DNA of 64,000 bases from Candidatus Saccharimonas sp. (GCA_022736555.1 DZCW01000001.1:62001-126000); one strand, 5' to 3'. Positions 49,259-58,226 are shown, numbered from the stretch's first letter. The notes: generated by a model from the letters alone, not told the origin. Translations and numbers: made by a program.

Positions 49259-50728
49259 ATGTATCACCAACCATCAAAGCGAAAGCGACTGATTAATTTA
49301 ATTGCTGTCTATACTATTATGACTATAGCGGTGGTTAGTATAGTAACTGTGATTGTTTTATTCATGCTCGGGTTTAGGCTCAACGCCAATGGTGGCAACC
49401 TAGAGCAATATGCTTTTTTACAGTTTAGTTCAACACCATCAGGGGCAACGGTAACTGTTGATGGTGCTGTAATTGGTTCTAAAACGCCAAATAAAATATC
49501 AATTCCAGCCGGCAAACACGAAATTATGATGTGGCGTGATGGCTACGAGACTTGGCATAAAACCGTTGATATTAAGGCTGGTACTTTAACCTGGTTAAAT
49601 TATACTTTGCTCGTACCCAAGAATTTATCTGTCGAGGTGGTGGCTCATTACCCTTCGATCTATGCGACACTTGCTTCGCCCACTGGCAATAGTATGTTGG
49701 TCGTTGAGAAGTCCGATACGCCCACTTTTAATCTAGTTGATTTGGGCTCGGATACCGCCAAAAACACTAAATTAGTGATACCAACTAATCTATATAGTGA
49801 ATCGACTACTGTTGGGGTATCACACACATTCCAAATTAGTAAATGGGATGATGGTGGGCGGTATGTTTTAATTAGGCATATTTACGGGGCTCAGGATGAG
49901 TGGTTAGCCCTCGATACTCAGTCGGTAGCTTCGACTAAAAATATAACTCGCTTATTAGATGTTTCAATCAGTGACATCGTTTTCTCTGGTACTAGTGGTA
50001 ATGTTTTCTACGCTTTGGTATCTAGTGACATACGTAAACTCGACCTGTCGGCTGGCACGATATCAAAAACATTCGTTAATAATGTAAGTAGTTTTGACAT
50101 TTATAGCGATTTAAACGTTATAACCTATATCGGTATGAACACTGATAGCGTACCTAAACAAGTTGTAGGTATATATAGGGATGGTGACGATAAATCATCT
50201 GTCATCAGAACTATACCCGTCTCTCAAACCGGTCCTGTTCATATTGCAACCACCCACTACTTCAATCAGGACTATGTTGCGATATCGGAGGGTAAAAAAG
50301 TTGACATATTGAGCGGTAGCTACCCCAATACCACCAGCGACAATACAACGAGTTTAAAAAATATTGCATCGTTTAACACTACCGAAGATGTTCAGAAACT
50401 AACTTTTAGCCCGATTGGCGAATATGTTTTTGCTCAATCCGGGGCTTATTTCGCGAGTTACGATTTAGAATACCAAAAACTAGCATCGACAACTATTGAT
50501 GGTACCACCGCTATGTCGCAGCTGAAGTGGTTGGATAAGAACTATGTTTGGTCGGATCGAGACGGTAAGCTGACTATCCGAGAGTTTGATGGGGCTAATG
50601 TCCATACTATTAATGCCGTAACTATTGGCCAAGATGCCACCCTTACCCATAACGGACGATATCTATACAGTATCAACAAAACCGTCGCAGATTACCAATT
50701 GCAACGTGTGCGCATGATATTGCCTTAG
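49259..50728 (+). CDS. PEGA-domain membrane protein with propeller-like region
   Basis: The 489-residue protein has one N-terminal TM (about 12-37) and a PEGA domain (about 52-120: FSSTPSGATVTVDGAVIGSK then PAGKHEIMMWRDGYETWHKT). An extracytoplasmic beta-rich region follows with spaced LASPTGNSMLV, SPIGEYVFAQ and KWLDKNYVWSD strands reminiscent of a WD/TolB propeller. PEGA domains are found on surface layer-associated proteins. Probably surface exposed; ligand unknown. It ends 4 bp into the convergent sortase gene. Confidence 0.78.
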   Translation: MYHQPSKRKRLINLIAVYTIMTIAVVSIVTVIVLFMLGFRLNANGGNLEQYAFLQFSSTPSGATVTVDGAVIGSKTPNKISIPAGKHEIMMWRDGYETWHKTVDIKAGTLTWLNYTLLVPKNLSVEVVAHYPSIYATLASPTGNSMLVVEKSDTPTFNLVDLGSDTAKNTKLVIPTNLYSESTTVGVSHTFQISKWDDGGRYVLIRHIYGAQDEWLALDTQSVASTKNITRLLDVSISDIVFSGTSGNVFYALVSSDIRKLDLSAGTISKTFVNNVSSFDIYSDLNVITYIGMNTDSVPKQVVGIYRDGDDKSSVIRTIPVSQTGPVHIATTHYFNQDYVAISEGKKVDILSGSYPNTTSDNTTSLKNIASFNTTEDVQKLTFSPIGEYVFAQSGAYFASYDLEYQKLASTTIDGTTAMSQLKWLDKNYVWSDRDGKLTIREFDGANVHTINAVTIGQDATLTHNGRYLYSINKTVADYQLQRVRMILP

Positions 50729-51933
50729 TTTTTTATACCGAATAATTTTTCGAGGAAAGTTAGTGAATTACCAGGCATGCTGGTTGATTTGCTAGCTGTG
50801 GCTAGGCTAGGTGCGGCAGTGGCAATGCTAGGGTCGGGGCTAACTTGTTCGGCTATGACTAGCAAGCGATTTATAGATGTCCCAAGTGGCGTGCACGTCA
50901 GTAGTGTTAATATTGGTTTAGCGGTTGGATAAACTAACTTGCTGACGTCAGTGGGCTTTACGACCTCTTTACCTGTAACTATATAGGTGTAGCGTTTGGA
51001 ATTGTAATTAGCATATATGGTATCACCGGCATTTAACTTATCTAGTTGAGCGAAAATAAATTTATAGCTACCGGAATCAAATAGATCGTTGCTACTATGC
51101 CCGGCTATAACGGTATTACCCACCTGGCCAGGACGGCTATCGGCACCCGGTATGGCAAATTGAGCCACTCCTTTGGTCATGGCCGCCATTTGTGAGTTAT
51201 AATCGCTTCCAACGCCATATAAAACCGGTACGTCAACATTAATCTTGGGGACTATTAGTCGTGGTTCTGGGCTGACGACTACGTCGGCGCTAGGATCAAT
51301 TACTATGTTTTGAGGATCTATATTACCTGGGCTAACATAAGCTACTACATTAGAAATCAAGACTCGGTTGTACTGTAAAAATAAAAACAATATAACTACT
51401 GATACGCCAGCGATTATAGGTAAAAAATGGCGGCTTTTGCGAATTTTATGGGCGGATTGTTGAACTTTATCGATTAACTGTTGTTTTAGATCGGATTCTA
51501 GCTCTTCGACAGAAGCAGCTTTTGGTAGTTCGGGATTGTTACTGAAATATCCGTTGTTTTGGCTATTATCAACCTGGGCTGCTTTGGCTAGATGATGTTT
51601 GTAATACCCCTCATAATATTTCTGGTAATAATTTTGCCAAGCGGTATGGTATTGTTTCCAGTCATTAGTCTGTGATGCGGTTGATTCACTGTGGGTTTTT
51701 TGGTACGGACTATCGGCTCGTAGTTGCGGTTGGCTGACTTCTGCCTTAGCCTGTATACCGTCGTTGTTGTCCGGGGTTTGGTGGGCATAGATATTATCGA
51801 TTTGAGAACGAATAACCTTTGCAGCCGCCTCTTGGGATTGATGGTTATGATGCGATTCGTTGATACTCAACATAGCCCTCTGTTGTAACAGTGGTATCCC
51901 ACTTTGACTGCTACTGGACTCGCCTGGCTTCAT
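50725..51933 (-). CDS. Sortase (class D/E-like transpeptidase)
   Basis: Membrane cysteine transpeptidase that attaches surface proteins or pilins to the wall. The frame opens at 51975, but a TACAAT box overlaps those codons, so ATG 51933 (MKPGES) is preferred, giving 402 residues. A long Gln/His/Tyr-rich cytoplasmic tail (1-168) and one TM (about 170-187) precede the sortase domain (215-365). Catalytic residues are H279 (VIAGHSS), C347 (LLTCTPLG) and R356 (INRLLV). The tail is unusually long. No obvious LPxTG substrate is in the window. Confidence 0.9.
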   Translation of the reverse strand: MKPGESSSSQSGIPLLQQRAMLSINESHHNHQSQEAAAKVIRSQIDNIYAHQTPDNNDGIQAKAEVSQPQLRADSPYQKTHSESTASQTNDWKQYHTAWQNYYQKYYEGYYKHHLAKAAQVDNSQNNGYFSNNPELPKAASVEELESDLKQQLIDKVQQSAHKIRKSRHFLPIIAGVSVVILFLFLQYNRVLISNVVAYVSPGNIDPQNIVIDPSADVVVSPEPRLIVPKINVDVPVLYGVGSDYNSQMAAMTKGVAQFAIPGADSRPGQVGNTVIAGHSSNDLFDSGSYKFIFAQLDKLNAGDTIYANYNSKRYTYIVTGKEVVKPTDVSKLVYPTAKPILTLLTCTPLGTSINRLLVIAEQVSPDPSIATAAPSLATASKSTSMPGNSLTFLEKLFGIKN

Positions 51934-52041
51934 TAGATATAGATTCCTACTTGGTTCTATTGTACAATATATCACCAGTAACTACTATTTGCGAAAATGA
52001 ATTAGTAGGCGTTTATTACAATCAAAAATCAAGATATTGTT

Positions 52042-52127
52042 GGGCGAGTGGCGGAATGGTAGACGCGCTAGACTCAAAATCTGGTATTCGCAAGGATGTG
52101 GGGGTTCGAGTCCCCCCTTGCCCACCA
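52042..52127 (+). tRNA. tRNA-Leu (anticodon CAA)
   Basis: A class II tRNA of 86 nt including the encoded CCA. Acceptor GGGCGAG pairs with CTTGCCC. The D-arm has GGCGGAATGGTAGACGC, the anticodon arm is CTAGA-CTCAAAA-TCTGG, a long variable arm follows (TATTCGCAAGGATG), and the T-arm is GGGGG-TTCGAGT-CCCCC. Anticodon CAA reads TTG. Confidence 0.96.
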
Positions 52128-52159
52128 ATATTTAGATTTTTTCCACAACTTGGCTATAG

Positions 52160-52165
52160 TATAAT
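52160..52165 (+). promoter_or_regulatory. -10 box giving a leaderless transcript
   Basis: TATAAT ends 6 nt before ATG 52172, just downstream of tRNA-Leu. Confidence 0.6.
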
Positions 52166-52171
52166 AAATTT

Positions 52172-52723
52172 ATGAATAGTAAGATCCCCATTATTAAAAT
52201 GGCAAAAAACCATTTCGTTGACTTGTATAATAAATCTGGCGACCCAAACCCATACATTGAGCATGTTAGTGGTGTTGAAAAAATAGTAGGCAAGATATTA
52301 AAAGATTTTCCAGAAGCTGATAAGAACATTCTATTTATTGCCGTTTGGCTGCATGATATAGGCTCTTTCCTTGGCGAACGTGATGTACATGAAATAAATT
52401 CAGAGAAAGAATCCAGAAGATTCTTAGCCGACCAGGGTTTAGACGATGATAGTATTGAAAAAGTCGCTCATTGTGTGAGAGCTCATCGTTGCGGAAATGT
52501 AAAACCTGCCACTATTGAAGCGAAAATATTAGCCGTTGCTGATTCTGCTGAACATCTTGTTGCTGGACCGTATATCAATATGATGCACAAATACGGAAAA
52601 GAATTTGTTATCGGAAAACTAGAAAGAGATTTTAGGGATATTGGCTTATTGCCAAATATAAAAAATGATTTTACACGACTATACGAGGCTTGGAAAAATC
52701 TACTTGAAATCATTCCGGAATAA
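52172..52723 (+). CDS. HD-domain hydrolase
   Basis: The 183-residue HD-superfamily protein has PYIEHVSGVEKIV (first His), VWLHDIGSFLGERDVHE (HD dyad), RAHRCGN and VADSAEHLV (last Asp). This resembles small HD hydrolases acting on nucleotides or in tRNA/nucleotide clean-up; substrate unknown. It differs from the HD protein at 15049-15549 in motif context, so they are not recent duplicates. Confidence 0.8.
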   Translation: MNSKIPIIKMAKNHFVDLYNKSGDPNPYIEHVSGVEKIVGKILKDFPEADKNILFIAVWLHDIGSFLGERDVHEINSEKESRRFLADQGLDDDSIEKVAHCVRAHRCGNVKPATIEAKILAVADSAEHLVAGPYINMMHKYGKEFVIGKLERDFRDIGLLPNIKNDFTRLYEAWKNLLEIIPE

Positions 52724-52852
52724 ACTAAGCGTAAGTGGTAATTTAAATAAAATTATCTAGTAAATCAGATCATTACAATTAGTGCACGCCAAACCACTGT
52801 GAGTGGTTCACGATAAAGAATATCGGATAATTTATGGTTAATATGTGTATTA

Positions 52853-52892
52853 ATTGCGGGGTTACGGTCACTAGGACCGATCCCCCCGCAAT
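52853..52892 (-). terminator. Nested hairpin after the 119-residue gene
   Basis: Outer stem ATTGCGGGG/CCCCGCAAT with an inner CGGTC/GACCG stem. Lies directly downstream of the minus-strand gene ending at 52903. The U-tract is short (TTAAT). Confidence 0.6.
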
Positions 52893-52902
52893 CATTCCAA
52901 GG

Positions 52903-53262
52903 TTAAATTTTAAACGGAACCGGTACGCGGTTCTTAATTTTTGTCAAACCAACTAATTTAGTAAACCAACCAATTATTTTACAGAATATCTTCTGTAAAA
53001 TGTTTGGTTTTCTGACCATTGGTATTGAAAAAGCTAAATCGGTTGCTCTTTTGTACTTTTTATTGTCACCATTACTCGCAATCCGCAAAGCCTCTTTGAC
53101 GGTTTGTTCGCAAGGTATGCCCTTTTCTTGGCTTTTTAAAAAATAACGACGAGCCTTTTTGCAATATTTGTTCTTGCACGTTGGGTCAATCACGGTTAAA
53201 CCTCTGTACAAACATATCTCATAATATCTGATTATCAACCTATTTCTCTTGGATTTTAGCAT
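52903..53262 (-). CDS. Basic protein of unknown function
   Basis: Two ATGs compete: 53271 touches the ribosome site AAAGGAGG with no spacing, while 53262 lies 9 nt after it, so 53262 is chosen. The 119-residue product is Lys/Arg-rich, with CKNKYCKKARRYFLKSQEKG, helical segments and four Cys in the first half, and a hydrophobic stretch near 92-105 (LQKIFCKIIGWFTKLVG) that may be amphipathic. No family recognised. Confidence 0.55.
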   Translation of the reverse strand: MLKSKRNRLIIRYYEICLYRGLTVIDPTCKNKYCKKARRYFLKSQEKGIPCEQTVKEALRIASNGDNKKYKRATDLAFSIPMVRKPNILQKIFCKIIGWFTKLVGLTKIKNRVPVPFKI

Positions 53263-53271
53263 TGGATTCAT

Positions 53272-53526
53272 CCTCCTTTTATTTTGGCTGGCTATATTAG
53301 CTGCCTAATTATATTTGGGGGCAGCGCGTGAATCAGCCATAGGATAATGACTAATTGATGCACTGCCCTCAATTTAGAGGATGAAAATCACATAAGTAAC
53401 GCATATTTTTTCAAACATGCACTGTAATCATCTGACTTGTTAAGGATTCTCGATATCCATAAACCTGAGGTTTAGATATTAACTAAATTATAGCATAAGT
53501 ATCACTATACGTCAATAGCGTAACCT
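53272..53526 (-). other. Leader/intergenic region with a long hairpin
   Basis: No gene seen. On the minus strand GGGCAGTGC and GCGCTGCCC (between about 53323 and 53372, one G-U pair) form a 9-bp stem upstream of the ribosome site for the 119-residue gene; TATAAT also occurs nearby on that strand. Confidence 0.35.
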
Positions 53527-54318
53527 CTAATAGAATAGACTAGCCGTAGTGCTTTCGAGGGGTTTTAATGGAGTCCATAGCCAATAAACGGCGGCTTTGG
53601 TGGCGGTTATGCCACGCCATATTTCCATTGAGCGGCTAGCCCATGGCGTACTAGTGACTTCTCCGCTGCTAGCAACCAGTAATATATCTAAATGCATAAC
53701 GGCGATACTAACTGGATATGTGATGGTGAATTTATGTAAAGCCTCGACTAGATTAGTTAGTTGCATGCTAAATGTTAGGACTTTTGGGTAATAAACGGAT
53801 TGGAACAGTTTTTGTAATTGCGCAAATGATGTTATTAATAGCGTATCCGGTCGCTCAATTAGCATTTGGTTACTATTTTTGATTAAATCGATAGCATCGC
53901 GAGTAATAGTCAGCGGCCCACGGTAATCGCGAATGAAATCTTCGTATAAAATAGCTGTTTCGCTATTATTGCCGGTGTCACCAATCATTAGAATTCCACT
54001 AGCCCAACTGCCGAGCGCTTTCATCTCGGTTAGAGCGCCGCGTGCTAAGCCGCCAGATTGGTTCGATTCGCCATAAATAACATCGGTAATTGTGGCTGGT
54101 ATGGCCTTTTTTAGTGTGTCTGGCAATAAAACACGAACCTCACCCGCGCCGGTTTTGAGCGCAGTAGTGTAACTTTCGGCGATACCGATGAAGCCAAGCT
54201 TATTGCCGCCAATAATTCCTAAGCGCCCACGACTACTTCGTTGTTCGGGTTTAGACCACTCGATATCTGGGTAGAGTGGTTTATCGGTAGTTTGTTTATG
54301 CCAGTAAGGGTGTTCCAT
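53527..54318 (-). CDS. NAD(P)H-hydrate dehydratase-like protein (ribokinase fold, degenerate)
   Basis: The start is ATG 54318, 7 nt after the Nudix gene. The 263-residue protein begins like the ADP/ATP-dependent NAD(P)H-hydrate dehydratase family: RGRLGIIGGNKLGFIGIAES, then TGAGEVRVLLPDT (as the GGSxxxxGA and GAGLVTVAxP motifs) and ILMIGDTGNNSETA. The conserved NPHPGE segment and the catalytic GTGD motif near the C-terminus are not visible; the end reads SSGEVTSTPWASRSMEIW. It is therefore probably not an active dehydratase, or it uses a changed site. Neighbours are Nudix and Xth, fitting damaged-metabolite clean-up. Confidence 0.6.
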   Translation of the reverse strand: MEHPYWHKQTTDKPLYPDIEWSKPEQRSSRGRLGIIGGNKLGFIGIAESYTTALKTGAGEVRVLLPDTLKKAIPATITDVIYGESNQSGGLARGALTEMKALGSWASGILMIGDTGNNSETAILYEDFIRDYRGPLTITRDAIDLIKNSNQMLIERPDTLLITSFAQLQKLFQSVYYPKVLTFSMQLTNLVEALHKFTITYPVSIAVMHLDILLVASSGEVTSTPWASRSMEIWRGITATKAAVYWLWTPLKPLESTTASLFY

Positions 54319-54325
54319 ATTTAGC

Positions 54326-54799
54326 CTAGAAGTTATGCACAATATCTACGTTGTGTGAAATTATTTTATCGTTTTCGTCTAATTTAAACTGAGCTTTGAG
54401 CTTTTTGCCGTCCAGAACCTGAGGTAGCCAATGTATATCGTCGGACCACATTTTGTCGAATGGTAAATTGTCGATATTAAACCATTGCGGTGACATTTCC
54501 TCTGATTCGGTTGGCTCGCCAGTCCATTCCTCGGTCGTAAAAACATGGACATTCATGATTGCCGGTTCGCCCTTAAAAAATTCATCAAAGGTAATATGAG
54601 CCATTTTCTCGAAGTTTTTAGGCGTGATACTGATTTCTTCTTGTGACTCACGGATGAGTGCTTGCTCGATGGATTCATCGCCTTCGATTTTGCCGCCAAC
54701 GCCGTTAAAACGACCGGCGCCAAAACCACGTTTTTTCATAGCGAGCAGTACCTGGTCGTCTTTTGTTAGAAATAATAGTGTGAGTGTTAGTTCGGTCAT
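54326..54799 (-). CDS. Nudix hydrolase, MTH1/MutT-like
   Basis: Predicted pyrophosphatase of oxidised purine nucleotides. The 157-residue protein resembles MTH1 more than classical MutT: LLAMKKRGFGAGRFNGVGGK is the MTH1-type start, followed by the Nudix box (G36 to I58: GKIEGDESIEQALIRESQEE) and FFKGEPAIMNVHVF with PQWFNIDNLPFDKMW. The start follows the xth stop after 4 nt, with AAAGGAG as ribosome site, so it is co-expressed with the repair nuclease. Confidence 0.9.
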   Translation of the reverse strand: MTELTLTLLFLTKDDQVLLAMKKRGFGAGRFNGVGGKIEGDESIEQALIRESQEEISITPKNFEKMAHITFDEFFKGEPAIMNVHVFTTEEWTGEPTESEEMSPQWFNIDNLPFDKMWSDDIHWLPQVLDGKKLKAQFKLDENDKIISHNVDIVHNF

Positions 54800-54803
54800 T
54801 TAG

Positions 54804-55604
54804 TTACTCCTTTATCTCGATACTTATTGGACAATGGTCTGATCCTAGGATATTAGGGTGAATTTCACTAGATATAACCTTGTCGGCAATGGTTTTGCTA
54901 GCTAACCAGTAATCAATACGCCACCCTAGATTGCGCGCTCTAGCGTTGGCCCAGTGACTCCACCAGGTAAAAGCATCGGATTTGTCGGGGTATTTTGCCC
55001 TGAATGTATCGATAAAACCGGCGTTTTCATAGGCATCAAAGCCGCCGCGTTCATCAGCGGTAAAGCCGTGTTTGCCGGCATTACCCTTGGGATTAGCCAG
55101 ATCAATCGCGGTATGTGCGACGTTCAGATCACCGCAAAATAGGACTGGCTTGGTCTGTCCGAGTTCTTTGACGTGTTCTAGAAACGCTGGGTCCCATTGT
55201 TTATGGCGGAGGCCTAATCGCGATAAATCACCCTTGGAATTCGGAGTATAAACCGTAACTACCCAAAAATTATCAAATTCAGCTGAAATTACCCTGCCTT
55301 CGGCGCTTGGGTCGCCGTAACTGTCGCCGGCGAGGTTGTATTCCTCGGCAATTTTATCAGTAAAGCCGTTAATAATGGTTGATGGTTTGACTTTACTGAG
55401 GATGGCAGTGCCGCTATAACCTGGTTTATCAGCACTATTCCAGTATTCAAAATATCCAGGTAGCTCGATTTCAAATTGATCGCGGCGAGCTTTGGTTTCT
55501 TGTAAACATAGAATGTCCGGCTGCTCGCTTTCGATAAACGATATGAATAGCCCTTTCCTTAGGACTGCGCGTATACCATTGACGTTCCAAGAATAAAGTT
55601 TCAT
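54804..55604 (-). CDS. xth: Exodeoxyribonuclease III / AP endonuclease
   Basis: Base-excision repair nuclease of the Xth family. The 266-residue protein has the start MKLYSWNVNGIRAVL, LCLQETKARRDQF (metal-binding Glu), YSGTAILSKV, VVTVYTPNSKG, FCGDLNVAH (catalytic Asp/Asn), FTWWSHWANARARNLGWRID and LGSDHCPISIEI (catalytic His). Minus-strand TATAAT (55612-55617) ends 7 nt before the ATG. Confidence 0.95.
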   Translation of the reverse strand: MKLYSWNVNGIRAVLRKGLFISFIESEQPDILCLQETKARRDQFEIELPGYFEYWNSADKPGYSGTAILSKVKPSTIINGFTDKIAEEYNLAGDSYGDPSAEGRVISAEFDNFWVVTVYTPNSKGDLSRLGLRHKQWDPAFLEHVKELGQTKPVLFCGDLNVAHTAIDLANPKGNAGKHGFTADERGGFDAYENAGFIDTFRAKYPDKSDAFTWWSHWANARARNLGWRIDYWLASKTIADKVISSEIHPNILGSDHCPISIEIKE

Positions 55605-55611
55605 TGGTTTA

Positions 55612-55617
55612 ATTATA
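55612..55617 (-). promoter_or_regulatory. -10 box giving a leaderless transcript
   Basis: Minus-strand TATAAT, 7 nt before the xth ATG at 55604. Confidence 0.6.
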
Positions 55618-55624
55618 GCCCATG

Positions 55625-56095
55625 CTAAATATTTTTTATGGCACGGTTAATATCGCGCTCTTGGTCGCGGCGTTTCATGGTTTCGCGTTTGTCGTAGTTT
55701 TTCTTGCCTTTACCTAGGGCGATGACAACCTTAATAAAACGTCCACCAGTTAGTAATTTAATAGGCACGATACTCATTCCGGCCTGTTTTTTGGCGTATA
55801 GATCATCGATTTGCTTGCGTTTGGCTAGCAGTTTACGTGGCGAAGTGTCGATTGATCGAGCGCCGATCTTGCCCTTTTCGTTCAATTTCAAACTAAAACT
55901 GGTGTTATTCAACCACAATTCGTTATCTTTGATACTGACGAAAGCACCTTTTAATTGGACGTGACCATCCCTGGCAGCGCGAGTTTCTGGACCAGTCAAT
56001 GTAACACCCACCACTAATTCATCATCGAGCGCGTAATCAAACTTGGCGCGGCGATTGACGATGGATTTAGGGACGGGTTTATTAGGTTTAGTCAT
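55625..56095 (-). CDS. smpB: SsrA-binding protein SmpB
   Basis: Partner of tmRNA in ribosome rescue. The 156-residue protein has NRRAKFDYALDDELVVGVTL then TGPETRAARDGHVQLKGAFV, SPRKLLAKRKQIDDLYAK, VPIKLLTGGRFIKVVIALGK and the basic tail KNYDKRETMKRRDQERDINR, all SmpB hallmarks. tmRNA itself was not found in this window. Its -10 (minus TATAAT, 56113-56118) lies 17 nt before the ATG, leaving a leader of about 10 nt. Confidence 0.95.
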   Translation of the reverse strand: MTKPNKPVPKSIVNRRAKFDYALDDELVVGVTLTGPETRAARDGHVQLKGAFVSIKDNELWLNNTSFSLKLNEKGKIGARSIDTSPRKLLAKRKQIDDLYAKKQAGMSIVPIKLLTGGRFIKVVIALGKGKKNYDKRETMKRRDQERDINRAIKNI

Positions 56096-56154
56096 AATTA
56101 TTTATCTCTTATATTATACCATTATCCGCTTGATTTGGTTTCTGGCGTATATGA

Positions 56155-56160
56155 TATAAT
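56155..56160 (+). promoter_or_regulatory. Extended -10 (TGA-TATAAT) giving a leaderless transcript
   Basis: Ends 7 nt before ATG 56168; about 40 bp from the divergent smpB -10 box. Confidence 0.6.
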
Positions 56161-56167
56161 TGCACTT

Positions 56168-57337
56168 ATGAAAATCCTAATCTCGTCAGATTTACATTGG
56201 CCTACGATTAACGGAGTGTCGATGTTTAGTCGTAATTTGGCGCGAGGCTTGGCGGCTCGCGGGCATGAAGTTTTAGTTATTGCACCTAGCCAAACTGGTA
56301 AAAAATATAAAGAAATCGACGGTAATTACGTCGTTGCACGCACAGCCTCGGTTGTGTTTCCTTTTTATCAAAATTTTAGAATATCGCTTACACCTTATAG
56401 TGAAGTCAAGAAAATAATTGACGAATTTGAGCCAGATATCATTCATATCCAGATGCTCTTGATGATTGGTCAAGCGGTTATGCGTTATGGTAACAAACAT
56501 AATATCCCGATCGTCAGCACTAACCATGCTATGCCCGAAAATTTGATGGATAATCTAAAAATGTTAGCACCATTGTCGCGGCCGATTAATTACATGCTGA
56601 AACGATACGGTGTTAACTTTTATTCCAAGGCTGATTATATTACTATGCCAACTCAGGCGGCGATTGATATGTTCGGGCTTAGTACGAAAAAAACCAAGAT
56701 TCCCCTCGAAGCCGTTTCAAATGGTATTGATTTGAGCCGATTCTCGGTCGGTAAAATATCCAAGGAAACGATCGACAAATTCAAACTGCCAACTAATATG
56801 CCGATAATTACTTATATTGGTCGAGTTGATGCCGAGAAGCATATATCGGTATTAATCCACGCTTTTGATCAGATACTACCTAAGCTCGACATGCATTTGT
56901 TGATTGTTGGTGATGGCACAGATGCTCTTAATCTAAGAGAATTAGTTAAGGAATTAGGGCTATCTAGTAATGTTACGTTTACTGGGCGGGTTAGTGACGA
57001 GGAAATTGTTGATTTGCATAAAGTCGGTACGGTATTTTGCATGCCATCCCCTGCTGAGTTGCAGAGCATCGCGATGTTAGAGGCTATGGCTAGCGGTAAA
57101 CCCGTGGTTGCAGTTGATGCTGGCGCATTAAAAGAATTGTGTCAGGATGGTCGAAATGGCTATCTATGCGGTAAAGATGACGACAAAGCGATCGCCAAAA
57201 GCCTGCTCAAGATCATCAATGACCCTAAGTTATGTAAATCAATGGGCGAAGAGAGTGTCAAGATAGCTGCAACTCACGATTTACGAAAAACCTTGGAAAA
57301 ATTCGAAGAAATCTATACAAACCTAATTAATCAATAA
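56168..57337 (+). CDS. GT4-family glycosyltransferase
   Basis: The frame extends to 56135, but the promoter box lies inside that extension, so ATG 56168 (MKILISSDLHWPTINGVSMF) is the start; 389 residues. GT-B fold: the N-terminal acceptor domain has the Gly-rich start and HIQMLLMIGQAV. The donor domain has YIGRVDAEKHISVLIHAF, LLIVGDGTDALNLREL and the E-x7-E segment CMPSPAELQSIAMLEAMASG. Similar proteins mannosylate or glucosylate phosphatidylinositol or diacylglycerol; the acceptor is not predictable here. It overlaps the convergent hydrolase gene by 11 bp. Confidence 0.88.
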   Translation: MKILISSDLHWPTINGVSMFSRNLARGLAARGHEVLVIAPSQTGKKYKEIDGNYVVARTASVVFPFYQNFRISLTPYSEVKKIIDEFEPDIIHIQMLLMIGQAVMRYGNKHNIPIVSTNHAMPENLMDNLKMLAPLSRPINYMLKRYGVNFYSKADYITMPTQAAIDMFGLSTKKTKIPLEAVSNGIDLSRFSVGKISKETIDKFKLPTNMPIITYIGRVDAEKHISVLIHAFDQILPKLDMHLLIVGDGTDALNLRELVKELGLSSNVTFTGRVSDEEIVDLHKVGTVFCMPSPAELQSIAMLEAMASGKPVVAVDAGALKELCQDGRNGYLCGKDDDKAIAKSLLKIINDPKLCKSMGEESVKIAATHDLRKTLEKFEEIYTNLINQ

Positions 57338-58157
57338 ATTTTTTGATTGCGCTGGCTACTTGGTCTGGCGTTTCATAATGGGTTAAATGCCCAACATTTT
57401 TGATGGCTTTTAGCTTGGCATTAGGGAATAGCGTTACTAGTTCTCGTTGTTTTGTTAGGGGTGTAATATCATCGTGGTCACCTGCTATTAGTAAGGTCGA
57501 CGCAGTTATATTGGGGGCTACAGTCCTGACGTTATTCTGAACTGATGCTTGGAATGCTTCACTAACAACTTTACGATTTGTAAATGAGCTAAAATGTTCG
57601 AGATGTTGTTGGTTTATATATTTTTTCGTATCTTTATCCTTAGTTTTCGTCATGATGGTGCTCATAATCTGAACTACCGTTTTAGAGGAAAGCCACTGGG
57701 CGGCGATTGGTTCTGGCAACTTATAACCTAGCCAGTAGTACAAGATCGCTAGCTGGGTCATGATCGCTCTTGGCCCTTCTAGCGCTGGTGCGCCTATAGG
57801 ATTAACTAAAATTAGTTTGGTAATAGTACTATGGTATTTACTAGCATAACCACTAGCGATGATACTGCCGAAGGAATGGCCTAGTAATATCGGTAATTCG
57901 GTTAGATTTAACTCGGTTATAAAATCATTTAGCCAATCGACATAGTTTTCGAGTGAATGCTCGCTAGACAGTGGCTCGGTTTCACCGAAACCTGGTAGGT
58001 CGGGTATGATAACCCGATATTTATCTAGTTGTTCGGCTATTAATTCTAGTCCGTGATGAGTGCCGCGAAAGCCATGGATCATAACTATCACTGGTAGTTT
58101 AGGATTATCATTGTATATCCAATAGGCAGTTTTATCGAGATTATGATGTGAATTCAT
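57327..58157 (-). CDS. Alpha/beta hydrolase
   Basis: The 276-residue alpha/beta-hydrolase-fold protein has oxyanion region MIHGFRGTHHG, nucleophile S95 in LLGHSFGSII, acid D229 in AGDHDDITP and H257 in VGHLTHYE. A four-helix cap lies between 130 and 200. Substrate unknown; members act on esters, epoxides or lipids. Minus-strand TATAAT (58165-58170) is 7 nt before the ATG. It shares a compact divergent promoter region with the ABC-F gene. Confidence 0.85.
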   Translation of the reverse strand: MNSHHNLDKTAYWIYNDNPKLPVIVMIHGFRGTHHGLELIAEQLDKYRVIIPDLPGFGETEPLSSEHSLENYVDWLNDFITELNLTELPILLGHSFGSIIASGYASKYHSTITKLILVNPIGAPALEGPRAIMTQLAILYYWLGYKLPEPIAAQWLSSKTVVQIMSTIMTKTKDKDTKKYINQQHLEHFSSFTNRKVVSEAFQASVQNNVRTVAPNITASTLLIAGDHDDITPLTKQRELVTLFPNAKLKAIKNVGHLTHYETPDQVASAIKKFID

Positions 58158-58164
58158 AACTAAG

Positions 58165-58170
58165 ATTATA
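58165..58170 (-). promoter_or_regulatory. -10 box giving a leaderless transcript
   Basis: Minus-strand TATAAT, 7 nt before the hydrolase ATG at 58157. Confidence 0.6.
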
Positions 58171-58213
58171 AACTAAACTATTAGATTAGCTACTACCTAC
58201 CCTCTCTCTGTGG

Positions 58214-58219
58214 TATGCT
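58214..58219 (+). promoter_or_regulatory. Extended -10 (TGG-TATGCT) of the ABC-F gene
   Basis: Ends 7 nt before ATG 58227 and contains the earlier ATG at 58215, which argues for 58227 as the true start. Confidence 0.5.
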
Positions 58220-58226
58220 GTTACAG

